Source: Bifidobacteriaceae bacterium (lineage in GTDB: Bacteria > Actinomycetota > Actinomycetes > Actinomycetales > WQXJ01). From it: DNA of 52,898 nucleotides. The position numbers and the translations under genes were made by a program. Each line of letters begins with the position of its first letter. The stretch's first letter is position 1. Of the stretch, positions 1 to 11,301 are shown piece after piece. The stretch lies in assembly GCA_031268215.1 (NCBI GenBank), contig JAIRXP010000069.1:1-52898 (forward strand). The letters are read 5' to 3'. The notes below the pieces were generated by a model that saw only the letters and a program-made list of their open reading frames with translations, had not been told where the DNA came from and did not search any database.

Positions 1-3000
1 AATGCCCAGACGGATCCACAAAAGCAACCGGATTATTCAACCCATACATGTAACGATGCAACGACTCCGGCGTATCCACATCCCCCAACAACGAATCCGC
101 CACCCCAAACCGGCCAACCTCTGGATCATAATAGCGTGCCCGCAAATACTGTAAACCTGTTACCGGACTATATTCCTCCGAATTGAACCCGAAGAACGGT
201 GACTGTGAACCAGAAGAAGACGTCACCCGACCAAACGGATCATAACTCAACCCCTCAACAACCCGACCAGCCTGGTCTGTCACCTGAGCGACAGACCCTA
301 AACCATCCAGCATAAAGAACCCGGACGTGTACTGGCCGCCGACAGGACTTCCAGTACCTGCTGTGGGTGGCGCCGTCGCTGTGGTCTGTGACAGCCTCCC
401 CAAACCGTAAGTGTAGGAGGCAGTCAGCTGGTCCCGGCCACCATAAGCCGCCAACACTTCCGTGTTCTGCCGGTTGACATCATTCACGTAATACGACAAG
501 TCATAGACCGCGCCCGCGCCAGACGGGTTCCCATCCGGGATCGCAACCCGCCCAACGCCACCACCAGTCAAACCATAACGATCCAACGTCAACTGTTCCG
601 GTGCGCCTGGGTCCTTGTCACCACCCAAACCAAGCAGTTCTTTGACCTCATCCCAGGTCAACCCAGCAGCAGACAAAGCATCCAGTTCTGCTTGGGTCAC
701 ACCCAACGATGCCGACACCGGGACCGTATCCTCCACCACCCGGTATTCACCCGCTATCTGTTCCCACTCCCGGGACAACCATTGTGAAGACTCAACCGCT
801 TGGGCGCTATTGAAGCCCGCCACCTCATGCACCACCGCTTGACCAACACCAAACCAAAACAAGTTCCGCGACGGATCAACATACTCAGTACGCCGGGTCG
901 TGTAATGAAGCGGGTCGCCACCACCATCCAAACCCGGACCCGAGTCCAGTGCCGTATCCCACGGCCCAGACAACCCATCGGCTACCGAATCTGACACACC
1001 ACCAGCCGGCCCAGACCCATCCGAGGGAACCTCCCGGCGGCTGGCCTGAAACACACGATTCCCGTCACCGTCATAGCTGGCCGCCATCAACAAACGACCA
1101 CCCTCACGCACGGCCCGCAACCGGTCCTCCGCAGAATACTGATAAGTCACTGCCTCTGAATCCGTTGGGCTAGCCTTCACCAACCGGCCAGCCGCATCAT
1201 AACTGAAACTCGTCAACCCAGACAGTGTCGAGTCCTCACGGATCAGCTGGTTATCCTGGTTGTAGGCGTAAGACACTGACTCCAAGCCCACACCCGAAAT
1301 GTCTTGGGTCCGCATCGACGAACGGTTACCTGCCGAGTCATAACTGTAGGTGACCTTTGTAGAACGCTCACCAGACGCCTCAGTGTATCCAGTCAACTGC
1401 CTCGAAGCATCATAAGAGAACGTCCGTTTCACCCCACCCCCCACGGCTACACCGGTCACAGTCTCTGTCAGAACATCACCCCGCGAATCATAAGTGTATG
1501 AATAAGCTGAAACAACCACCCCAACGGAATCCCTGTTGACCAACGAAATCACGTTACCGCGCGAATCGTAGCCGTAATCACTGCGGCTGCCGCCAGGCCG
1601 AACCAACGCCGTAACCCTGCCCGCCGCGTCGTAAGAATAAACCGACACGCCTTCAGGTGCCTTCACCTGGGTCAGGTTCCCGGCCTTGTCGTATTGGTAT
1701 TCGACCCGTGACCCGTCCGCATAACTGATAGCCGCGACCTCACCAGCCTCTGAATATTCGTAGCTGACCGCCCGGCCGGCTGGATCCACCACGGATGTGA
1801 GCCGACCCAACGAATCGTATTCATATTCTGATAGGCCCGTCGGGTCTTGCATCGACAACCGGTTCCCGGCCGCGTCATAAACCCAGCCCGCTTCTGGATA
1901 GCCAGCATCAGAATAACCTGCCTCGATCAGCTGGTTAACCCTGTCATAGTCGTAGCGAGTGACACGCCCATCACCTGCCGTGACACCAGTCAGCCGGCCC
2001 GCCAGATCGTAACTATTGCTTTCAACCGTCCCACTAGGTGAAACCACACCCGTCAAGTTCCCATCCGCGTCATACCGGTAGCGGGTTACATTACCTTTCG
2101 GGTCAGTCATCGTAGCAAGGTTCCCGACCGCGTCATAACCATAACCAGTCACACCGCCCGTAGGACGGCCCACTCCAGTCAACTGGCCTTTACGGTCATA
2201 CCCGAAACGTGACACCAGCCCGGCCGCGTCTGTCATAGACACAAGCAAGTTGTCCGGGTCGTAACCATACTTCGTGGTTCCCCCAGCCTGATCAGTCACG
2301 CCCGCCAGGTTCCCTACCCGGTCGTAACTGTAAGAGACCTTCCCACCCAACGGGTCCGCCTGCCACGCCAGCCGCCCATCGGGACTGTAACCCATGGAAG
2401 TGGTCTGGCCGTTCGCGTCCGTCGCACTCGTCAAGTTCCCGGCCGGGTCGTAACCGTAAACAGTCGCCCGGCCACCCGGCTCGACCGACCGGATCACCTG
2501 ACCCGCCGGGTCATATTCTAGTTTCGTGGCCCGGCCTTCCGAATCGACTTGCGAAACCAGCTGGTCCGCCAGATCATAGGTGTAAGAAGTCACTGCCCCA
2601 GCCGGATCCGTCGCCGAAGCCAGCGTCGAATCCGGGTTATATGTGTACGCCGTCTTCGAGTCCTCCGCGTCCACCATCGCGGTCAAACGGTGTAAACCGT
2701 CATACTTGTAGGCGGTCCGACGGCCAAGATTATCAACCTCGGATACCAGATCACCGGCCGGCGAATACTCAAAAGAACGACTATACCCTCTAGGACTAGT
2801 CGCTTTAGTCAACCGGTCAAGCACGTCATAACCATAAGTCCACTGCGAACCATCCGCTTTGACCAGCCGGGTCACCCGCCCAGACGACGAAACCTCATAT
2901 TTTGTTACCTTCCCTAACGGATCAGTCATGGCTGTCTCAAAGCCGTGTTTATCATATGCGTGCTTGGTTACTTGTCCCGTAGGAGTGACCTCTTCTACCA

Positions 3001-5935
3001 ACAACCCGGACACGTCGTAACGGAATTGCGCCACACCACCGTTCGCGTCCCGCACTTTCGTGACTTGATCAGCCGGATCGTGAACATATTCCGTAACCGC
3101 CCCCTCAGGTGTAGTGACAGCGATAAGCCTGGAAGCAGGATCATACGTGAAAGCCGTAGTCCCACCCAACGGATCTGTCTGCCCAGCCAAACGCCCCAAC
3201 CGGTCATAGGAGTAAAGTGTTTTGTTTCCGTTCGGGTCAACCGAATCAATGACGTTACCCATCAAATCATACGAATAGCTTGTGGCCGCCCCAAGCGGGT
3301 CAATTTCCTTCACCAGATTCCCGGCCGCGTCATACCCGTAACACCAAACCGTCTCCCCATCAATATCAGTTTGAGAGACGATACCGCCCGCCAGGTCACG
3401 CTCAAACGTCGCTCTTCCGATCCCAGCCACCTCAGTGGCCGTCAACTGGCTTAACTCGTTGTATTCGTAAGACGTAGCCACCCCGTCCAACCCAACCTGG
3501 CCCACCAGGTTGTCCCACACGTCATAGCTGAACGACTCGATACGACCCGCCGGGTCCCTATGCGACACTAACCGGCCGGCCAGATCATACGCGTAAACAT
3601 CCTCCCGACCATCGCTGGTCGCTTCCCTCAGCAAGTTACCCATCGAATCGTGCGTGTAAGAGGTCACCAGCCCAGCCGTATCCGTCGCCTCAATCACTCG
3701 ACCAAGCAGATCATAGACCGCCGTAGAAGTATCCCCGGCCGGATTCGTTACAACGGTAGGCAAGCCATCCGAATCGAACAAGTAACTCCACTGCCGCCCC
3801 AAAGGATCAGTCACTGTCTGAGCCAAACCAGCCGGGTTATAGGTGTAAATGGTGGCGTTACCGAACGGATCCGTCTGCGACACCAAGTTTCCGGCTTTGT
3901 CGTAAGCGAACCCCGTAACACCGCCCTCCGCGTCCCGCCCGGACACCACTTGTCCAACCTTGTTGTAAACGAATTCACTGACACCACCATCCGCAGCGAT
4001 CTGACGGACAAGATTGCCTCCCAGATCCCATTCGTAACGAGTCACCGCGCCGCGGGGATCCGTCTGGGACGCAGAACGACCCACCAAATCATAGGTGTAA
4101 CGGGAGACACGCCCAGCCTCGTCCGTCAAGCTCACCAGACGACCAGCCAAATCATAGACATATGTGGCCACCGCTCCAGAAGCATCCACCGCCCGCGTCA
4201 TCTGCCCGGCCGCATCAAACTCCAGACCCGACACCTGACCGCCAGTGTCAACCTGGACCAAGTTCCCAGCCGGATCGTAGCCGTACGCGATCACCAACCC
4301 CGACGGTTCCCGGGCTGTGGCGACCCGCCCGGCAGCATCCAACGTGTAAACCCGCTCAGAGCCGTTAGGGTACGACACCCCCAGAAGAGCACCCGACTTC
4401 GAGTACCGGAAACTGGTTGTGTTACCCAAAGCATCAACCTGCTTCAACGGCAACCCGTGAACCTTGTCATAGACTGCTTCGGTCACCGCACCAGTCGAAT
4501 CAGTGACCGTAACAATATTGTCTTGATCGTCATAAACGTAGGCCTCCCACGACCCATCTGGCACATCAACCCGAACCAAACGGTCACGCGAATCGTACCG
4601 ATTCTCGGTGACGAAACCACGCGGATCCGTTTCAGTCAACGTGTTCCCGTTCGCATCATAAGTGTATGTGACCTTCCCACCTTCCGGGTCACTGCCAGAC
4701 AACACACGATACGCAGCGTCATAAACGAAGGTGGACACAAACCCTTGGGGACTCGTCTGCGTCAACGGGTTGCCCAAGGCGTCCACTGTGTAGGAGACGG
4801 TGCCGCCGTCAGGTGCCTGCTCGCCTGTCTTGTGGCCCGCCGCATCCCACATGATGCGGCTGACACCACCAGCCGGGTCCACCACACTGACAGGAAGATT
4901 CAAGGCGTTGTACGCATACCGAGTGACACGCCCCAGCGGATCCGTAACCTCCGAAACAACCGCCCCCGAATAGGTCAACCGCTCAACGCCCCCGCTTGGA
5001 TCGGTGTGGGACACCATACGGTGGTACGAGTCATACCCGAAACGTTCTGTGGCGCCACCGGGATGGACCGTCTTGATGCGGTCCCCCGCCCCACTGTATT
5101 CATGGGTTGTGACCCGGCCGTCCGCGTCCGTCTCCCGAACCACCCGACCGGCGCCGTCGTAACCAAACGAAGACGTATCCCCATTCAGGTCCCTCAACGT
5201 CAAGCGGTTGCCGTCACCGTCATAGGTGTATTGACCATCCCCGTCAGCCGCCAGCATGTTGTCTGGCGTGTAAGAACGGGTCTCAGTCTCATCATCCGGG
5301 TAAACAATCTCCGTGATCCGCCGAAGCGCATCCACCGTGTAACGAGTCACGTTCCCCACCGCATCGGTAATGGTGGTGCTATCCGCCCCATAACCGAACC
5401 GGACCGTATCTCCCAGCGCATTCGCCTGCTCTGTCACGCGGCCCTGCGAATCGTAGGTGTTGGCGGCCGCCAGATTCCCATTCCCGTCCCACCATTTGAT
5501 CAGCCGGTGGTTCGAGTCGTATTGGTACCGCACGTGCTTTCCGGCGGCGTCCGTGTACCCCACCAGGTCTCCGTGCTCGTCGTATTCGTAACCCAGTTCA
5601 CCGCCGCCTGGCAGGCTGATCCGGATGATCCGTCCCAATGAATCCGCCTCCACCGAGTAGACCAGCCCAGTAGGTGATGTGATGCTCGCCAACCCCATAT
5701 CCTGGTCATAATCCAAGGCGGTGACTAGACCGGTCGCTGTCTGGATAGAGGACAACAAACCCCAAGCGTTGAACTCTTTGAACGCCCCCGTCGGCTCAAC
5801 GATCTGCCAGCGGTAGAACGTCTGGGTTCCCACCTGGTAGGCGATCTTCTTCAACTCCACGTGGTAGCCGGCCGGTGCTGTCCAACCGCTAGAACCATTC
5901 GGCGTAAACCGCAGCTTCTTGCCGTCGCCAACGAA
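1..5935 (-). pseudogene. RHS/YD-repeat region of giant RHS protein, downstream of an in-frame stop; runs off the left edge
   Basis: Read on the minus strand, this stretch is open in one frame from the TAG at 5936-5938 to base 1. I checked codon phase at about 5219, 2132 and 125 and it is the same as in the upstream frame. It encodes several dozen YD repeats of about 21 residues (pattern YDxxGxLxxxxDPxGxxxxY), then the conserved RHS core end (QYLRARYYDP at about 125-155, then GRFGVADSL and a final DPSG at the window edge). RHS proteins build a hollow beta-shell around a C-terminal toxin. That variable C-terminal domain would lie left of base 1 and is not visible. Because TAG separates this part from the exporting N-terminal half, it is either a decayed remnant, a gene expressed by readthrough, or a sequencing error. 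No convincing internal start was seen. Confidence 0.75.
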
Positions 5936-8900
5936 CTACATCACCGTGCCGTCCTCCAGCAGCGACAACGATTCGGCGTACCCGAACTCCCAGTTGCGGC
6001 CAAACATTGATTGGAAGCCGTCCCCTTTAGAGTTATAGGACCGGGTAACCGCGAAGTCGCCTTCAATCTCTGGGATGGTCACGTCCACCGCCTCCATCCA
6101 GAAGTTGCCGGTGTTGAAGTTCACTGGCTCATACCCGTACTCACAATGCAGCCCACGGCCCATTAGCGCCGAATCGATCTGCCGTTTCTGGTCCTCCGTC
6201 AACGGCGGCGGATTGTACGGCACGGCGGTCTTCGGATTGCGGATGAACAATGTGTTGTTGTCAACCACCAAGGTGTCCTGCACCCGGTTGTCACGCATAA
6301 TAGTGTCCAACGGCACGCCATAATATTTGGCGATGTACGGATAAGTGTCGCGTTGTTTCACTTTATAGATCAAGAACTTGTCTGAACTCTTGACCGTGGA
6401 AGTCACCGATTCCTTCGTGGCGGTCGCTTCGACGTTGAAAATCTGGTCTTCAGCTAAACCTCCGAACAGCCCGGACTGCCAGTTGCCAAGCTTGTCGCGG
6501 TACCTGGTCGCTTCTGGAAGCGTCGATTCGAACGGTTCAGAATTCGGATACTTATAGAACTTGCTGGCCTCAACCGAGCCGTCCGCGCCCTCCGGTTTTA
6601 GCTGGTAGTCCACTTGAGACAAGGGCGTGGCCAGCCCAGCCGCGAACACCGCGTCAAAGATCTGCTTCCCGGCCAGCGACTGCTCCGTCATTGGGAACAG
6701 GTCCACGGTCAATGAATCGAGCGGCAAGTTCGGGTCCACCGGGTCCGGCACCTCCCAGTCGATCACCAGGGTTGGCGCCAACGAACCAGAGTTCTTGTTA
6801 GAAAAGACCTCCGCCTGCATGTTTCTTTCGTTGAGGGCCTTCACCACCAAGCCGCGGTTCACTCCAATTCCCTGCACCCAGTTGTTCACCAGTTCACGCA
6901 CATCCCAACTCAACCAACCACCATTAGGTCTAGCCGCGGACGAAGCGATAAACGTATGGCTGGAGCTGAGTTGATTATTCCAGGTGATGGAATTGGGATT
7001 CCAAGCGGTGTTCACCTGGTACAGTCCAAAATTGGTCGCGCCGTTGGACCAATCGGTGTAGTGATGTAAGGAAAAGACAGCTGAGTTGATCTTCGCTTCT
7101 TCCATCAGCGAGGCAAAATTGTAGTTGATACCGACATAAGTGCGAGTCATGAGGTGCGCCGTATCATACAATTCGATATTCCGAGAAACAACCCCGTCGT
7201 CATAACCCGAATAGGGGAAACCGTTATCCCCCACCCGGACATCCGGGGACCCCTGCTCCACACCCACCAACGTGACAGCCGAGGGAACAAGATCAATGGT
7301 CGGGTCAATCCTGACAGGATAGGCACGCTCGGTGTCCTCCAACCAGTCCTGGGATGCCTGCACCGTAACCCGGGGCGAACCTGAGCCCTGTACGAGGTCA
7401 AGCGACACGGCATCGGACAACGCCCCAGCGGCGTCCATCATGACCGGCGCGGACACCGCGAAGACAACCTCTCCCTTCTCCACGCCACCGGCCGCTTTAG
7501 TGGCCCGAGCTTTCACAGCGCCGTCCTCCAGCGCTAGACGCAAACCAGAACCCGGCTTCAAATCGAAAGCGAACTCGTGGCGGTCCTGCGCTTGATTCAG
7601 GACAATATCTTCTTTGACAACCCCTCCCACCAGCGTGTACTGCACGTCAACGCCCTCAAAGACCGAGTTGTAAAGCACCGCGTTGTCTTGCGCCACCGGA
7701 CGGGAATAATCGCCGTCAACCGGCAACAACTCCAAAGTGAATCCTTGCCTAGAGAACAACAAGCCGTGGTCTTTGCTGACCTCAGCCGGGATGACAGCAT
7801 CGAACTCATTAGACGCATTAGTCAGATACGGTTCACCGCCCGCTGGCGTGACCGGCTGAAGCGTATTATCAACTAGCTGGATGTCGCCATCCTTATCGAC
7901 ATACGCAGACTTCACGCCACCCACCGCTGTGGTGAAAGTCTTCGCCGAAGTCTGATACGTAACAGAGCCATCATCCACCGCCACGACTTCGCCTTGAGGG
8001 GCCGGCGCGACTGGATAGTAAGGTTCGGGGTCTTTCAGCGGCGGATCGTCCGGTTCCGGCGGGTTGGCCAGTTTGGTGACCGCCTCCGGTAATGTGAAAT
8101 CGATGTCCAACGCCTCCCGAGGACCAGCCAAGTTCGTCGCTGATCCAAACGTTCTAGCTGCGGCTGGATCCGGGCTCATTGTCGCCATCAAGGCTGCCGC
8201 CGCCACCCCGGCCACACCTGCCAACGCCCGCTTACGCACAACCTGACGCTTACCCTCCGGCCAGCTCGGCGCCTCTTGCGGCGGTAGGCGCCGCCAGCAA
8301 ATCCGGAACAGCCCGATCAGGATTCCGGCACCAACCACCACCGCCGTCAAAGCCCTGACCGCTGCCGCCAACCAAGCCGGCCCAACATGCGCCGAAGCGG
8401 CCATCGCCAGGTATCCCGCACCGCACCCAGCCGCATACAACACCAGCAGCGACGGGTAGGCTCCCGGTAACCGACGTATAGCGCCCTTCAAGTCTTCCGC
8501 CGATGTCCGCCCGCCCGATGCCGCCGCCACGGCCGTCATAGCAACCAACGGGAAGACCCCTGCCGCACCAACCGACACCCCAGCCGCCAGCCAGGCACGC
8601 ACCGTCGCGAAGCTGCCGCTTGCACCCCAGACGCCATCCGCGAGGACCGCTGCCGCCCCAGCCAACCCAGCCAGGATCAGCGCGCCAACCGAACACAACC
8701 CAGTCCAAACCGCTAAACGCCTGAATCGGTCACGCCCATGCGGCAAGGGCCCCGAGCCGCTGGTCTTCGGAATAAGCAGCGGCGTCAGCGCCGCCAAGGC
8801 CGCCGCCAAGAACCCTGGCAGCGCCAACAAGGCGAGGAAAGCCCAAGTGCCGGAGCGAGGTGCCGGTCCCGCCCCAGTCACCGCACCCAAAAGCACTGGT

Positions 8901-9058
8901 AATCCCCAATGGGCGGCCCCATAAACTACGGCTGCCACAGCGGCGGCACCAACCACACCAGCAGCGCCGGGCAATGCGACCGTCCGGCGCGGTGTTGAAA
9001 CGGTAAGCGCGGAATCCCCGCCACGGGGATCCGGTGGCTGATCCACGGTGCTCGTCAT
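5936..9058 (-). CDS. N-terminal half of membrane-anchored RHS protein (DNRLRE, LysM-like and DUF6531 domains), ending at an in-frame TAG
   Basis: The 1040-residue product has several hydrophobic membrane segments in residues 30-260 and another near 275-300. A long extracellular part follows. It includes a beta-sandwich resembling the DNRLRE domain (about residues 620-780), a LysM-like segment near 920-965 (KVKQRDTYPYIAKYYGV), and a DUF6531 module close to the end (PVNFNTGNFW, then DFAVTRSYNS). This order is typical of the N-terminal carrier part of actinobacterial RHS toxins. The frame stops at TAG just after LEDGTVM and continues open for at least another 5.9 kb of YD repeats. The usual residue here is probably Tyr, so TAC or TAT to TAG is a one-base change. 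The ATG overlaps the stop of the MORN gene by one base (TAATG), so the two are translationally coupled. Function: probable contact-dependent or secreted toxin delivery, by family. Confidence 0.8.
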   Translation of the reverse strand: MTSTVDQPPDPRGGDSALTVSTPRRTVALPGAAGVVGAAAVAAVVYGAAHWGLPVLLGAVTGAGPAPRSGTWAFLALLALPGFLAAALAALTPLLIPKTSGSGPLPHGRDRFRRLAVWTGLCSVGALILAGLAGAAAVLADGVWGASGSFATVRAWLAAGVSVGAAGVFPLVAMTAVAAASGGRTSAEDLKGAIRRLPGAYPSLLVLYAAGCGAGYLAMAASAHVGPAWLAAAVRALTAVVVGAGILIGLFRICWRRLPPQEAPSWPEGKRQVVRKRALAGVAGVAAAALMATMSPDPAAARTFGSATNLAGPREALDIDFTLPEAVTKLANPPEPDDPPLKDPEPYYPVAPAPQGEVVAVDDGSVTYQTSAKTFTTAVGGVKSAYVDKDGDIQLVDNTLQPVTPAGGEPYLTNASNEFDAVIPAEVSKDHGLLFSRQGFTLELLPVDGDYSRPVAQDNAVLYNSVFEGVDVQYTLVGGVVKEDIVLNQAQDRHEFAFDLKPGSGLRLALEDGAVKARATKAAGGVEKGEVVFAVSAPVMMDAAGALSDAVSLDLVQGSGSPRVTVQASQDWLEDTERAYPVRIDPTIDLVPSAVTLVGVEQGSPDVRVGDNGFPYSGYDDGVVSRNIELYDTAHLMTRTYVGINYNFASLMEEAKINSAVFSLHHYTDWSNGATNFGLYQVNTAWNPNSITWNNQLSSSHTFIASSAARPNGGWLSWDVRELVNNWVQGIGVNRGLVVKALNERNMQAEVFSNKNSGSLAPTLVIDWEVPDPVDPNLPLDSLTVDLFPMTEQSLAGKQIFDAVFAAGLATPLSQVDYQLKPEGADGSVEASKFYKYPNSEPFESTLPEATRYRDKLGNWQSGLFGGLAEDQIFNVEATATKESVTSTVKSSDKFLIYKVKQRDTYPYIAKYYGVPLDTIMRDNRVQDTLVVDNNTLFIRNPKTAVPYNPPPLTEDQKRQIDSALMGRGLHCEYGYEPVNFNTGNFWMEAVDVTIPEIEGDFAVTRSYNSKGDGFQSMFGRNWEFGYAESLSLLEDGTVM

Positions 9059-10518
9059 TATTTCGCCTCTCCTGTGAATGAATCATCCATCCATGGCCCG
9101 GCCAGCCGGTAGCCGTTCGGATACGTGTAAACACCCTGGCCCTGGCGCTTCCCGCCCACAAAACTGCCGGTGTAGGTACCGTGCTGTTTGGTCTGCGGGT
9201 CCAGGTATGTCTGAGTTCCTTGCCCTTGCTTTTGGCCCGCTACCCAGTTGCCGCTGTACGTGGTGCCGTCCTTGTATTTCATGAGGCCATTGCCTTGGCG
9301 GGCGTCATCAACCCAGTTGCCGTCATAGGCGGAGCCGTCGGCGTAGGCCATGGAACCCGCCCCGTTGCGTAAGTCCGCCCGCCACCGGCCGTTGTATACG
9401 GAGCCGTCCTTGAACCAGGCCTGTCCACGGCCAGACTTCACATTCGCTTCCCATTGGCCCTCATAACGCGAGCCGTCGGTGCCTATCCATGCGCCCCACC
9501 CTTGGCGCTGACCAGCCTCCCAAACTCCCTCGTACGACCAGCCGGCCGCGTCCTTATATATGCCCTGACCGTGTTTCAGGTCCGCTGCCCACCCGCCTTC
9601 ATACACCGAGCCATCAGCGAAAACCGCCTTACCTTGCCCGGAGCGAACATCCCGCACCCAGGCCCCTTCGTAGCTCGATCCGTCATCCTTCTGCTCCAGC
9701 ACACCCGGGCCATCCCTGCGACCACCAACGAAAGAGCCCGTATAGATCCACCCCTCAGGTGATGTGTAGACGCCTTTGCCTTCAGGAACGCCATCCGCCC
9801 AACCACCCCGGTAGAACGCGCCAGTAGGCATTGTCACCACAGCCATGCCCTTTGCCACACCCCGCTCCCACAGCCCAGAAAACCGGGTCCCGTCCGCAGC
9901 GTTGTACATGCCCTCACCATCCGGCACGTCACCCAACCAGTGGCCGTCATAAGTAGCGCCATCCGCATAGGTGGCCTTGCCTTCACCAGCACGCTGCCCC
10001 TTGGCGAAAGCCCCATCAAAGGTGGAACCATCTGAATAGGCGATCCGGCCCCGTCCGTCTATCCGATCCCCAGACCATTCCCCCACATAAGTCCAGCCCT
10101 CAACCGATTCCAGCTTGCCTTGACCGTGACGCTCCCCCTTGACGAACCCACCCTTGTAAACCGACCCATCCGCATAAGTCAAGGTCCCTTCACCGTGATA
10201 GCGGCCCTCCACCAGCCCTCCTGTATAGGACTCTCCGGCCGGACCGCGCACCGATTCATGAAAACCGTTCAGATCCGGGCCCAGACCAACCGAACCAGAC
10301 GCGGGCACCAAGGCCCCGCTGGCCGCCTGCACCGACAACACCGCCACACAGGCCAAACCGCCAGAAGCCAACAGGGCACCTCCCGCTGTCAGCCACCGCC
10401 GCACCGCGACAGAACCCGTCCCCCGCGCGCGCCAAACCAGCAGCGCTGATCCAATGACACAAATCGCCAAGACAATACTTACGAACACCAATGTCATTAC
10501 TCGTCCCGCTGCTCCCAT
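9058..10518 (-). CDS. MORN-repeat membrane protein, partner of the RHS gene
   Basis: The 486-residue product starts with two hydrophobic helices (about residues 8-30 and 43-65). The rest is about 17 tandem MORN units of about 23 residues with the pattern YxGxWxxGxxxGxGxxxYxDGS. MORN repeats form an elongated beta-sheet ribbon used in protein or lipid binding. Here the ribbon would face outside, anchored by the N-terminal helices. The gene is first in a two-gene operon and its TAA overlaps the ATG of the RHS gene, which suggests the ribbon assists export, assembly or display of the RHS protein; that role is inference. Start choice is uncertain: an in-frame TTG lies at 10530, ATG at 10518, and ATG at 10497 is preceded by a GGGA that makes it equally plausible. 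No frameshifts seen. Confidence 0.85.
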   Translation of the reverse strand: MGAAGRVMTLVFVSIVLAICVIGSALLVWRARGTGSVAVRRWLTAGGALLASGGLACVAVLSVQAASGALVPASGSVGLGPDLNGFHESVRGPAGESYTGGLVEGRYHGEGTLTYADGSVYKGGFVKGERHGQGKLESVEGWTYVGEWSGDRIDGRGRIAYSDGSTFDGAFAKGQRAGEGKATYADGATYDGHWLGDVPDGEGMYNAADGTRFSGLWERGVAKGMAVVTMPTGAFYRGGWADGVPEGKGVYTSPEGWIYTGSFVGGRRDGPGVLEQKDDGSSYEGAWVRDVRSGQGKAVFADGSVYEGGWAADLKHGQGIYKDAAGWSYEGVWEAGQRQGWGAWIGTDGSRYEGQWEANVKSGRGQAWFKDGSVYNGRWRADLRNGAGSMAYADGSAYDGNWVDDARQGNGLMKYKDGTTYSGNWVAGQKQGQGTQTYLDPQTKQHGTYTGSFVGGKRQGQGVYTYPNGYRLAGPWMDDSFTGEAK

Positions 10519-10851
10519 GGTCGCCGTCAAGAAGTCAGTACCCGGTCGGGAAAAGAATGGAACTCTAGGGCCAGCCCCTACCAGGACTAACCAATCAGGC
10601 TACTGGAAACGCGGCCAGGAACTCGGCAGCATTCGTGAGTTTCCACTGCCTTTTTCTTTGGGCTCACGGATCCAGGCCCGCGAGAAGAGAGTCGTGGACT
10701 CTACCAATGCGGGGAGGGTACCGGTGAGGACGGCATCGGACATAATGGCCGCTAGCGTGACGCGGACGGTTTGGACGTCCGGGTAGTCGAGTACCGGGTT
10801 GGCCCGTCGGGCGGCACGTAACGGCTGATCACCACCATCCCGGACCCACGT
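10519..10851. other. Non-coding spacer between MORN and VapC genes, holding repeat copy A
   Basis: I see no convincing full-length gene here. The stretch should hold the promoter of the MORN-RHS operon, but no clear -35/-10 pair with standard spacing stands out. A minus-strand frame from ATG at 10743 reads MSDAVLTGTLPALVES and continues for 47 codons. Its first 12 codons recur at 11912, so it may be a gene fragment rather than a gene. Confidence 0.5.
10699..10752 (-). repeat. Direct repeat copy A (uninterrupted) flanking VapBC module 1
   Basis: The 44 bases at 10709-10752 recur at 11869-11912 with a single difference (G versus C at 10717/11877). The adjoining CTCTACCAATGCGGGG at 10699-10714 recurs at 11665-11680. 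Copy A is continuous, while copy B is split by 194 bp. Read on the minus strand, the repeat begins with ATG and encodes MSDAVLTGTLPA, and the single difference is synonymous in that frame (ACC/ACG). Confidence 0.85.
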
Positions 10852-11301
10852 TCAGACTGGTTCGACCTGGCACCAGCGGCTCGCGGTCTTGGCCAGCGCG
10901 AGATCGGCAGTGACCAGCGGGACACCGAGGATCTGGGCAAGTGCCACGTAGGACGCGTCGTAGGCCGTGACCGATTCCCGCATAGCCCACACCCCGTCCG
11001 CGACGGCGTCCCAAGGCCACAGGTCTATGTTCAGGGCACGGAAACCTGCAAGCGCGAGCCGCCCTTGGCCTTCCGCCAACAGCCCGGCCAGGCAGCGACG
11101 ACGCACCACGTTGGCGACCTCGAACGGCATCAGCGCCGGGGCCGCCAGGCGGCGACTCGCGATTCGGCGGGCCACCGCGTCCCCCCGACCGCCTGGGTCG
11201 AGGACCAGCCACACGGCGGCCGAAGCGTCAAACACGGTCAGCCCGGCCACGGTGGTCGCGGCGGTTGTTCGCGGCCCGGCCGGCCGCTCCGCCGACGTCA
11301 C
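10852..11301 (-). CDS. vapC: VapC-type PIN-domain ribonuclease toxin (module 1)
   Basis: The 149-residue product is the size of a VapC toxin. It has the PIN-domain acidic residues in order: Asp in VFDASAAVWL (about residue 25), Glu in PFEVANVVRR (about 60), Asp in AYDASYVALA (about 114) and Asp in VTADLALAK (about 132). VapC enzymes are Mg-dependent RNases that cut tRNA or rRNA and stop translation when freed from the antitoxin. The GTG start overlaps the TGA of the upstream antitoxin by four bases (GTGA), the usual arrangement for coupled translation. The first 20 residues are low-complexity and precede the PIN fold. No damage to the active site is visible. Confidence 0.88.
   Translation of the reverse strand: MTSAERPAGPRTTAATTVAGLTVFDASAAVWLVLDPGGRGDAVARRIASRRLAAPALMPFEVANVVRRRCLAGLLAEGQGRLALAGFRALNIDLWPWDAVADGVWAMRESVTAYDASYVALAQILGVPLVTADLALAKTASRWCQVEPV

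Noticed and set aside
3650..5641. 663-codon open frame on the plus strand
   Set aside because: It is the antisense shadow of the RHS/YD repeats: its composition follows the repeat period, and the minus strand carries the recognisable RHS sequence.
5936..5938. TAG as a recoded pyrrolysine or other programmed codon
   Set aside because: No supporting element was seen, and other genes here are simply read with standard stops. A nonsense mutation or error is the simpler view, so I kept it only as a point to check.
1..10518. Regularly spaced repeats resembling a CRISPR array
   Set aside because: The periodicity is that of coding YD (about 63 bp) and MORN (about 69 bp) repeats, in frame and diverged, without identical repeats or unique spacers.
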